Assembly (NCBI GenBank): GCA_022592435.1
Contig: JABYQS010000218.1
Coordinates: 1-53,966 of the forward strand
Source: Cerioporus squamosus
Taxonomy: Eukaryota > Basidiomycota > Agaricomycetes > Polyporales > Polyporaceae
Length of the DNA: 53,966 nt
Reading direction: 5' to 3'
The notes under the pieces were generated by a model. It searched no databases and was not told the origin of the DNA. It was given only the letters and a program-made list of their open reading frames with translations. Made by a program: the position numbers and the translations under genes. Below, one piece after another: positions 22,656 to 31,554 of this stretch (position 1 is the stretch's first letter; every line of letters begins with the position of its first letter).

Positions 22656-23599
22656 TCACACCCGCCGGCAGTCGCGCATCCACCACGAATCTAGGTACGG
22701 ACGTGATGAACGCATACAGATACTACACAGCAATGCATCTGCTTGAAGACGACGATCTGCCGAAGAGAGAAGGCCAGCGTTTCGTGGAGCTGAGTAAGTA
22801 CTAGGCGACGTATCACGACCGAGCTGTCCGAGTTGGCAGTATGGCAGGTAGGTCGTACGGTGGCACAAATATACACTGATCCCCGCCGTTCTGCCACTAT
22901 CCCTCATTGTCTGCTGTATGGCCCGACCCACAAGGACAACGAGACTAAGGCACTGAAGACAGCGGTGAGCGGCGACCAGTACGTGGGGTTATACTGCGTC
23001 ACTCACCATGACTATCCCGACCATGAAGACACCGACGGACCAAGGACGAGGCCGAGCCTCGTCCGTTTCCTCCACCTGCGAGGCCCCAATGGCACGCTCG
23101 AGTCCACTTTCGAGGTTCCCGGCGTCCGGTGTAAGGCCTGCCTCCACCGACTCCACCCTCAGTATCTCCTGTCTCTGCCCACGCAAGCACGAGATGAGGT
23201 GTTCGGCCGTTGCCTTGTCCCGGATGAGCACCTCCATCCACATGCGGTGCCGTTCGTCCACTATCAAGTCCTCCTATCAGCTCTCTTCCCCGGCGTACCG
23301 TGCAAAATCATGAGACGTACTCACTCTTGCGCACGCTGAGTCGCCGCCTCGACCTCCGCGACGGTCGTCATGGCCTTCACTTTCGCCGATGCGAGGAATG
23401 ATTGCTCCTTCAGCTGCTCCACGCGCCGCGAACAATCTTTGTACTCGGCGGTTCCGTCCTTGTAAACCCGGTTGTGCGAGGTGCAGTACGGGTATTGGGG
23501 CTTCTTCGTGGGGCTGCCGCAAGGCGACCCATTGGTGAGACGCGCCTCGCATACCCTGACTTCGTTCGTTGGAGGTGAGGGGTTCAAGTCTTGCGCCAT
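22656..23599 (-). CDS. Single-module Cys-knuckle/coiled-coil protein with membrane segment
   Basis: Exons in transcript order: 23599..23335, 23260..23007 and 22952..22656 (271 residues). The first donor is GTGCGC in phase 1; the nearby GTGAGT at 23324 is out of phase with exon 2. The knuckle is ideal: VRVCEARLTNGSPC, x11, YC-x2-H. EYKDCSRRVEQLKEQ follows, but the helix is shorter than in paralogues and the H-x-x-R-F motif is missing. Exon 2 carries RHRMWMEVLIRDKATAEHLI and a long linker. Splicing in phase 0 fuses VGVFMVGIVM to CLSLVVLVGRA, making a 21-residue hydrophobic helix split by the intron. Unlike its paralogues it keeps about 90 residues after the helix (to the stop at 22656), unless another intron shortens it. 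It is probably a membrane protein. Function unknown. Confidence 0.7.
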
Positions 23600-23950
23600 G
23601 GCGATGGAGATGCAGTCGACGAAAGCTCAAGGACCAGGTTCATGGCGGTCCCGTTAGACAAGGTATTTGAGTGGGTCCGCTACCTCCACGCTGTGTGTGG
23701 CCCGCACGGCCTTATGACAAGACACGCCCAAATGTCTAGTCGCTGGTACCGATCGAGCTGAAAGCGGGTACTGACGAGACTTATTGCGGTCGAACGGGCC
23801 GAGGCTGTCCTTGTGCCTTGGAGCGCAGCGGCGAAGATCCTAGGACATGTGCAATCGACTCGGAGCCTGAGCGAAGGCGAGGCAAGTTCTATTGTACATG
23901 GTCATAGCTACGATAGTATCAGTGAAAGGTATGGAATGCAAGAACACAAG
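23600..23950. other. Short intergenic region
   Basis: Between two family members on the same strand; holds the promoter of the 22656-23599 gene. Nothing else seen. Confidence 0.4.
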
Positions 23951-25027
23951 TCAGCATGTGGGAGATTGTTCCCTCCGGTCACTGCAGTGCCGACTTGGGA
24001 GGATAACGGTGATATTACTGGCACTAGTAGACTGTTCGTTGCATTTGGTCAGATGGCATGTTTCACGAACGCAGCGCTCAGTGCACTCACCGCCGTACGT
24101 CCTCCACCGAATCAACACCTGACAAAGTAGCCAGACGAGAAGACCGAACATGACCAGGCACTAAGTCGTCTGGTCAGCTTCCTGCTCGTGTTCCAGATGA
24201 TCACTCGAAGACAACTCACCACTGCACTGAAACAGCCGTCCGCGCAAGTGATGCCCTCTTCCGACCTGGCAACCAGTTGTTGCTGTCTCTCCATGTCCAC
24301 TTCCACGCGCTGCCCGTGGTTGCATGCATCGTAGTGCACGTGCCCATGTGGAGGCTGCAGTAGTCTGACGCGCTGCTCGCGAACCTCCGGAGTCCTAGCA
24401 AGAACCGCCGGCGTAGTAGGCAGACGCGGCGCCGGTGGGGGCGGCGCGGGGATGGCTGCAGGCGCACCTGCAGGTGGACGAGAAGTTGAACTTCGCGCAG
24501 CCAGAGCCGTGACGACCTCTTTCCGGCTGGTCTGAAGTTTCAGAAGCAGGTCTTTAGCCTTGGTGCGATCCTCCGCTAGACCGTTCAGCCACTCTCTATG
24601 CGCCGCATCCTCTGCATTTGCTCGGCAGTCAGTACAAAGGCGTGTTGCAACGGTCGAAGCAACTTGGAGACCACGCACCGTCATTAGGAAAGAAGCGTTT
24701 ATGCTGGAGCTCGCGAAGCTGTATCTCCTCTGCTATTGCCACCTGCCACTGCCTCACCACCAAGATCGCGGAATCGATGAGAGACGTTCTCCTCAAATTT
24801 CCGGCTGCCAATTGTTCCCCCAAGAAAGAGCTCGTATGCTTCAGCTTCTCGGTGCGCGCGGAGACTTTCTTGTACGATGCCGTGGCTTGTTTGTACTGCT
24901 CGTAGTGCGTGGGGCAGAACCGCCATCCCTTGCGACGCTCGTCCTTCGGAAGTACGCGGTCGCAGGGTGTTCTTCCGTCCCCCCATAGAGCCTTGCAGCG
25001 CTCTGATGTTGTAGTTTCCCGAGGCAT
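23951..25027 (-). CDS. Single-module Cys-knuckle/coiled-coil protein with membrane anchor
   Basis: Exons in transcript order: 25027..24679, 24611..24220 and 24160..23951 (316 residues), with introns in phases 1 and 0. The knuckle is ERCKALWGDGRTPC, x15, FC-x2-H. Next come ASYKKVSARTEKLKH, AIAEEIQLRELQHKRFF, and after the intron AAHREWLNGLAEDRTKAKDL. A Pro/Ala-rich linker precedes EEGITCADGCFSAV, resembling the GGIGCFA linker of the 18860-19920 gene. The tail exon starts CLVMFGLLVWLLCQVLIRW, a clear membrane helix, followed by a Cys-rich end to the stop at 23951. A GTGAGT at about 24085 could trim that end by another splice. The frame and intron positions are intact, so this looks like a functional gene. 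Role unknown beyond a probable membrane-anchored metal-binding protein. Confidence 0.78.
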
Positions 25028-25552
25028 GATGGCGGTACGAGCTTGTACGAGGTCTGAATGGGTTCAACGACAGAGGGACAAGAGTAAGGGAGGCATGAGG
25101 CGAGGAGACGATGCAACGTCTGCCAGGACAACCCCACGCCGAGTCGGGCCGTTATTAGGTTCAGTGCATCCCCGCTGGCACATGCCCGTTCGTAAAGGAA
25201 ATGGGCAGTACATATGCGTGAGGCCTCGGAAAGAGCCGAAATGTGGCTAAGCGCGCACATACTCGTCTTTGAACACGAATAAACTTCGAGCAGGTTTGCG
25301 CAACGACATAGTGATACATTGACGGAGAGGGGGTTGACCGTGCGTGTACAACGAGGTGAAGTGATACTAGGATCAAACTGGTTGTGTTGGTATAACGAGA
25401 GTGTCCTGTCCAGTGTCCACCCCGCCATCTTGGACAGGAAGGAGGCCACGAGTAGAAAAACAGCCAGAGAAGATGGATACATCTGAGGTTCTGCCAGTAA
25501 GTTGCGTGCGCATTGCTACGCGGGTATCGCTCACCAGAGGTAAGCTCTTCAG
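25028..25552. other. Intergenic region
   Basis: Separates the 23951-25027 and 25553-26265 family members, which share a strand. No supported gene; presumably the promoter of the former. Confidence 0.5.
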
Positions 25553-26265
25553 TCAACTCCCTGTGCTCAGTACCGCAATGACAAAAAAGACGGCCGGTAC
25601 GACAATAAGCTAGTATCGTGTCTCAGTGAGCTATCGCGCGATCTATAGTATGCGTGCTTACCAATATCACGCATAATGTGATCCAAACCCGTCGGGAACG
25701 TCGCGGACCACCAAGGAGCGGCTGCCTCTCTGGGTCGCCTTGGCTAGAATCCCTGCACCGTTCCCGTCTCTGTTGGGTACTCGCCAATACCTCCTCGCGG
25801 TGCTGCTGAAGCTGCACTATTAAAGGACTGCACGCCGCCTTCCTCTCTTCAACAATCGCCAGTCGTTGCTCATGTCGCTCATCCCCTGCAACCACGGAAA
25901 GGCTCAAATCGCACAGACACAGCTAGCACCGCGAGGAAGCACCTACGTTCCGCCGGAAACCGTCCCAGCAGAGCATCCCTTGCTCTTTCCTCCTCATTCA
26001 GCGCATCCAGGTACTGCCGCACCTTCCCGATGGCCCTATCGACCGAGGCGGCGTTCGAGAGCGCACGGACCTGCTTCTCGGTGAGCTCCCCTGTCCTGCG
26101 CAGCCGCTCCACCCGCGCAGCGGCGTCCTTGTACTGGCCCGAGAGCCGCGCGCACTCCTCGAGGTGCTGGGTGCAGTACTTGCCCCATCCCCGGAACGTC
26201 GCGCTGCAGGGCGTCTCGCCGTCCGGGAGGAGGGCCTGGCAAGACTTCCTTCGCGGTGCGTGCAT
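25553..26265 (-). CDS. Compact Cys-knuckle/coiled-coil protein with C-terminal membrane anchor
   Basis: Exons in transcript order: 26265..25947, 25885..25662 and 25609..25553 (199 residues), with GT-AG introns of 61 and 52 bases in phases 1 and 0. It is the cleanest member of the family. The knuckle is SCQALLPDGETPC, x10, YC-x2-H. The helix is GQYKDAAARVERLRR with EKQVRALSNAASVDRAIG, then ARDALLGRFPAE. After the intron comes RHEQRLAIVEERKAACSPLI. The last intron splits the membrane helix: VWITLCVIL joins LIVVPAVFFVIAVLSTGS, which ends the protein. Such a C-terminal helix with almost no tail is typical of tail-anchored proteins of the ER or mitochondrial outer membrane. The ATG at 26265 places eight residues before the first cysteine, as in paralogues; an ATG at 26298 is also in frame. 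Function unknown. Confidence 0.82.
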
Positions 26266-26951
26266 CGTGGGCGATCGCGGTCTCTGGCTCGGACGCATGG
26301 TTGTCAGCGTTCGGGTCAAGCAGCACCAGCGGCGGTCGATCCGGAGGGGGGATGGCCCCGCACACTGGGGAGAGGGGGTAGATGCAGCGGCTTGTGGTAG
26401 TGATGATGGGGTGGTGGGACTGGAGAAAGGATGGCAGGGGACATTACCTGTGCGTGGCGTATTCTTCTATCTTGCGGCCTGGGTATTTACTCACGAGTGT
26501 TGTGATCTTATCCGCCTTCGCGGTAGGTTATGGTCATCGTCCGAAAGCAGGTGCTGACGCCTTCGTGCCACACACGCGTCCGCGGTTCGGTACAGCCTCC
26601 GTGGGCGCCTGTACTGACTGAATGTGCTGTTGGAATAGCTGTGAGAGCGCAATGTTGCGTCGGAATTAAAGGATATGTAGCGAGCAACAATCTAGGTGAT
26701 GCAGGTCGACGGTATAAGTTGAGGACAAGGAGATCGAGCCTGAGTTGGTGGGAGGAGGACTTGTAGAACGCTCAATCTTATCTTATCTAGAGTGCATGCT
26801 GAGCGCTAGCGGCAACATGCCGTCACCGCCAACGAACCGTCGCGTCTTACCCCGGACCTCCGACTTGCCTCAGACCTGTATACCCTCCAACTACTCCCAA
26901 CGTCGACTTCGACTCTCGTGAAAGCAATTATTGTAGCCTACTACTGCCTGA
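26266..26951. other. Intergenic region between divergent genes
   Basis: Upstream region shared by the minus-strand 25553-26265 gene and the plus-strand TBC gene. Open frames in it overlap or mirror the family gene's 5' end and are not supported. Confidence 0.45.
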
Positions 26952-29100
26952 ATGGAAGATGGCGCGCCTCAGAGACTGGAGGACCTCGACTGGCAAGCAC
27001 TTAGGACGATGAGCCTTCGGCCGCACGGCTTTGGAGAGGAACGGGTACGAATATGGTGAGTAGATGTATTTTAGTCTTACGTGCACATGCATGAACATGC
27101 ATAGGCCCCAGCTTGTACACATAGATCCCAAGCAAGTGCGAGAAACACACGAAACCCCAGACGACGTGTGGTCGGATACTACCTTCGAGCAGGCTTTGGA
27201 GGACCCCGTCCTGGAGGAGAAGCCACATGTGGACGAACGCCAGATTGAGTTGGACACGGATCGCTCGTTTGTCTTGTATCCAGTAGGTGAACACTTTCCC
27301 CCAGTACCCCACGGCCGGCGGCTCATGCTGGTGGCGCGACAGAGGGCGTGAGCCATCGAGAGAAGTTGCAAGCGGCGTTGAACCGGTTGATCGTCTCTGT
27401 CTTTCGACGTAGGCCGCGGCTACACTACTTCCAGGTATGTGACGCAGTTTCCTCTCGTGTGCGTCGTTACGAACCGTTCGACGGGCAGGGCTACCATGAC
27501 ATTGTCTCGGTTATATTCCTCACCTTGCCCAAGGAGCTCCATCTACCCGTCACAGAGAAACTGAGCTTGCATCGCGTCCGGGACTCTATGGGTGCGAACC
27601 TCGACCCGGTAGTCGGACTACTACGGTATGCCCATCTCTTAGTTCTTCCCCGAGCGGACTGACGTTCGCGCAAACAGGATTCTGAAGAGGCTGTTGCACC
27701 TCGCAGATGAGAAGTTCGCTGCTACTCTGGATAGGTATGTCGTCATTTCCACGCTATTGATGGTCAGTTCCGACCTTACCTGCATGTATAGCACCGCCCC
27801 ATTACCCTACTTCGCTCTGTCTAATTTGCTCACGCTCTTCTCTCATGATGTTCCGACATTGCCTCTCATCCAACACATCTTCGACTACCTGCTGTCTCGG
27901 CCGCCAATAGTTGTCGTATATCTTGCTGCGGCGGTGAGTGCCGATTTAATCGTGTTGTCCAACGAGATGTACTCGTACTGACGTGCTATCGCTGTCCAGC
28001 TGACGCTTGCGCGTCGAGAAGAGGTCCGAGTGCTGGAAGAGGAAGGAGAAGAGGGCATGATGCACTCCCTACTCACCGCCCTCCCAAACCTGTACGAGGA
28101 AGGCGAGGAGATCGCTGTCGAGGCCAAGACGGAGGAGTCTGAGAACACCGCAGATCGTCCGTTCAAGACAGAGGACGCCCCATCTACTATACCCGAAGGA
28201 GGAGCTCCTGTCACAGCCGCCACCGCAGATCCCCCGACTGGCCCAGAAGCTCCTGATATCCAGGGTCCTGCTCAGGGTGTCAAGGAGGACCCTGAAGAAG
28301 GCTCGCAAGCAGACGATGCTTCTGCGGTCCCGGACCCAGAACCCGCCACCACAACCGACACACTAGCTTCTGATGACGTTCCTCCTCCGATTGGCGAGAA
28401 TGGAGCGCACGAAGTCGATGCGCGCTCCGTCGACCCAACATCATCGCCAGATGCGACTGTCGAGGTTAAGGTGGAGCGATCGGAACCACCACTACCTGAG
28501 GCTGAGGATGAGAAGCGCGTATCGCGAACGGCCTCTCCCGAGCCACTGGAGCACGAACCTCGTCCGCAACGAGCACGGATCTCGGTAACGGCCCTCCTCC
28601 GGCATGCGGACGAGCTCTTCACGCTCTACCCGCCGACACATCCCGGTATCGCGCTCACTTCGATCATGGGCCCACAAAGCGTGATGCTCACCTGGTCAGA
28701 GCGCGCCTCCGAGGTCCCGGACGACGACGAGGCGGAGCTCATGGTCACCCGCCCGGAGCTCATCGTCCTCCCCTACGTCGAGCACGAAGAAGAGGACGAG
28801 GGCGGGAAGGAGAAGCGCCGTCGGGACAAGGAGAAGGAGGAGCGACGGAGACGGAAGCTGCGCAAGCCGCGCCGGCTGACGGATATGGTCGTGCAGCGGA
28901 AGACGATGGTTGCGGGCGCGGTGCTCGTGTTGGGTGTGGCGATGGCCGTGTATGGGCTTAATGGCGGCATGCCTGGAGGGAACGGGCACCATCGCCATGG
29001 GTTCGGGAAGGAGTGGAGGAAGGTCGGGAGGCTGCTGGGCGGCGTCATCATGGGCGCGGGTGGGAGGGTCTATGAGGGTATCAGGCGTGGGCTGGAGTAG
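26952..29100 (+). CDS. TBC-domain Rab GTPase-activating protein, TBC1D20/Gyp8 type
   Basis: Seven exons: 26952..27055, 27105..27286, 27343..27434, 27489..27625, 27678..27734, 27792..27933 and 28000..29100 (604 residues). All introns are GT-AG and in phase. The TBC domain fills about residues 20-240. IELDTDRSF carries the arginine finger (R88), and YFQGYHD carries the glutamine finger (Q126). DPVVGLLR, PLPYFALSNLLTLFSHD and YLLSRPPIVVVYLAAA follow, diagnostic for TBC1D20-like proteins. After a long acidic, probably disordered insert, the C-terminus has TMVAGAVLVLGVAMAVYGL (about 539-557), a membrane helix near the end. Family knowledge: the relatives stimulate GTP hydrolysis by Rab1/Ypt1-class GTPases at the ER and Golgi. 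Both catalytic residues are present, so it should be active. The acidic linker is long for the family. Confidence 0.93.
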
Positions 29101-29466
29101 AAGCCTTTGTCGTTGTTGTCTTCCCGGTTTTTCTCTACCTTGTATCACTCGGACTGTAGCGCGCGATAACCTAAGTATTTGCACTACAATGCGATGCGGG
29201 AGGTAATGGTACAATTGAGATGCGTGTGGTATATGCTACCGGAGATCGTCCCAAGTGATAAGAGCATAGCGAGAAAGGGTACAGAGCAGATGAAATGGGG
29301 ATGTACAAGAACGAGGCTAACTACAGGAATAAATACTGCATGCAAATGATTGGGTTCGACTTACAGACTTACTTCTACGGTACTGCTGCCTGCACCAGGC
29401 GAGGACTCCAAGATGACGACGCGCAATGAACGGACGGGACGAAACGACTGGCGAACTACGGCAGGA
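29101..29466. other. Convergent intergenic region
   Basis: Lies between the 3' ends of the TBC gene and the DUF6699 gene. Only untranslated sequence is expected; nothing else seen. Confidence 0.5.
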
Positions 29467-30672
29467 CTAGGTGGGACCCGGCTTGCGCGTCTTGATCTCG
29501 AACATGCCCTCCTTGCCCTTCTGGATGCCCTCCATGATGACGCGGCCCATGAGGTAGTCGACGCGGCGGATGCCCTGGCTGCGCTCCTCGTCGGAGCGAC
29601 AGCGCTCGGCCCACGCCTCCGCGACGTGCGCACGCGCCTCGGCGGTCATCTCGACGTTGTAGTAGTCCGCGTTCTGGATCTGCGTCCACATGCAGTAGTG
29701 GATCGCGGCGAAGAGCTCGTAGAGCGTGACTCCGGACGGATTCTGCTGCCTCGACGTCGATGTACCACGGCAGCCGCTCGTGGTAGAGGCGCATCATCGG
29801 GAGCGGGGGCTCGCAGACGAAGCGCATGAGGTCCCAGTTGTTGAGCGCGCGGTCCTTAAGGGCGCGGAACTGGATCGAGCTGGGGGACTCGCGCAGGTCG
29901 AGGTACATGGGCGGTTTCGACGCGTTGTACCGGATGTAGGGGTGTAGGACGACCTTCTCCTGAACTGTGCAGTGGAGAAAGATATGAGTATGGAGAAGCA
30001 TGGTCGGAGGAAGTGCGATCGCGTACCGCCGTTGCCTCCGAAGGACTTCGATCGTGCCCGGTTCCCTAGTAGACCGCTCAGGAAGCCTGCTCCCGACAAG
30101 CTGAAGTCCGTCCGCCATTCCCTGGGCGGACGCTTGAGGGCTTCAGCGGCGTTCCCGCGTAGGGACGTCTTGCGCGATATCGAACGACTGGACAGAGAGG
30201 CGGAGGACGGGCTGGAGGAGAGGGACACGCTCCGCGAGAGGGTCGGGGTGTTACCACGGGGAGCGAGATGGCGTCGCTCATACCCGTCGTCGATAGCACT
30301 GTCCCAAGCCGAAGGCGGACTTCTGTCGATATCCTCCTGCGTGGCGAGCGGACGCGGCCAGCCCGACGAAGGGCTGACGCCGAAGCCAGACTGGACGTTG
30401 GGCATGACGGCCATGCCGGCGGGTGCACCGAGCATCGGAGTCGACATCATGGACGACGAGCCCCACGACATCGGTGTGCCCGCCTGCGAGTCGTATCCAG
30501 GCCATGGCGAGGGCCCGAGGAAGCCTGGTCCGGGGCTGAAGGACTGGGGCGGTGCGACGCCAGGCGTGCGGAGGGAGTCCCAGGACGCGAATGCGTTCGC
30601 GTGGTGGCCCATCATCGGCGGCATCGAGGCGGAGCCATCGACGAGAGGCGGCATGTCGTGGAAGTCGCCCAT
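29467..30672 (-). CDS. DUF6699-domain protein with an apparent frameshift
   Basis: Exon 1 is 30672..30027, a Pro/Ser/Met-rich, probably disordered N-terminus beginning MGDFHDMPPLVDGS. It splices in phase 1 (GTACGC...GCACAG) to a second exon starting at 29964 (VQEKVVLHPYIRYN). The C-terminal domain reads PPMYLDLRESPSSIQF, LPMMRLYHERLPWYIDVEAA and then, in another frame, GVTLYELFAAIHYCMW, to the stop at 29467. This matches DUF6699, common in Agaricomycetes and of unknown function. The frame change near 29722-29735 cannot be an intron: there is no room without removing conserved residues. It is therefore either an indel in this copy or a sequence error. If real, the frame would run to 29456 with an unrelated Arg/Pro-rich end and lose the second half of the domain. 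It is convergent with the TBC gene. Confidence 0.75.
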
Positions 30673-31173
30673 GGCGATGGCGAGGAGGGCGAGATGGACG
30701 AGGATAAAGACGAGCAGCTGCCAGAGGCTGAGCTATGCGGACACGAGGCGCAGCTTCCGTGACCTGAGCGCTGGGGCGGTTGCGGTAGACGCATCGGTCC
30801 GACTGGCAGGCGGAGGTATTGGCACTCAGGTGTGCGCTCGACGCTGTCGCCGACGACGTCGAGGTGTGCTCCGTCGTTGTCGGGAGCATCGCCGCTGGTC
30901 GAGATGACGTCGTTGAGGTCCGCTCCGGCGGTGCACCGCCGCCCACAACCTCTGTTTCCTACCATCACCATGCTGCATTATTTGTCCCCTCGTGCCTTTG
31001 CTACGCCTGTCGTCTTCAGAACGACAGGGAGCTCGACTCGAGTCAGTGAGGTCGACATAGAGTCAGCACTTTTCGAGTCATGCCAGGGATGGACATTGGA
31101 TAAAGGTACGTGGTCGCTGTGTCTATGTTCCATACCGTATCCGTCTCCCGTCCCCGCCGCCTTGCCATCCAAC
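30673..31173. other. Divergent promoter region
   Basis: Shared upstream region of the DUF6699 gene (minus) and the RidA gene (plus). Open frames across it are not supported as coding. Part may be the 5' untranslated leader of the RidA transcript. Confidence 0.45.
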
Positions 31174-31554
31174 ATGCAACACTTCCGTACCAACAACCCA
31201 TACGAGAAGAAGTTTGGGTACTCGAGAGCCGTTCGGAAAGGACCCGTCATCTTCGTCTCGGGCACGACATCCATCGACCCCGACTCCGGCGAGCTGCGCC
31301 ATCCCGGATCAGCGTACGACCAAGCCAAAGCGATCTTCGACGAGATTGTGCGCGCTGTGACGGCGCTCGGCGGGACGAAAGTGGACATCGTGCGCGTGAG
31401 GATGTTCGTCGCGAGGGACGAGGACACTGGCAAGGTGGGGGATGCGTTGAGGGATGCTCTGGGCGGTGTGGGTCCAGCGGCGACGATGATTGTGGGCGCA
31501 CGGTTTGTCTCGTCGGAGATGCTCGTGGAGATCGAGGCGGATGCGGTCGTTTAG
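31174..31554 (+). CDS. RidA (YjgF/YER057c/UK114) family protein
   Basis: An intronless frame of 126 residues, the usual RidA length. Family signatures are in order: YSRAVRKGPVIFVSGTTSID, the central DQAKAIFDEIVRAVTALGG, VRVRMFVARDED, and GARFVSSEMLVEIEADAVV at the end. Arg110 (GAR) and the Glu of LVEIE correspond to the substrate-binding arginine and glutamate of RidA enzymes. Family knowledge: canonical members form trimers and hydrolyse reactive enamine/imine intermediates made by PLP enzymes. Catalysis is therefore likely but not proved, since some Rid subfamilies lack it. The ATG at 31174 is chosen because similarity starts a few residues after it. Confidence 0.92.
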   Translation: MQHFRTNNPYEKKFGYSRAVRKGPVIFVSGTTSIDPDSGELRHPGSAYDQAKAIFDEIVRAVTALGGTKVDIVRVRMFVARDEDTGKVGDALRDALGGVGPAATMIVGARFVSSEMLVEIEADAVV

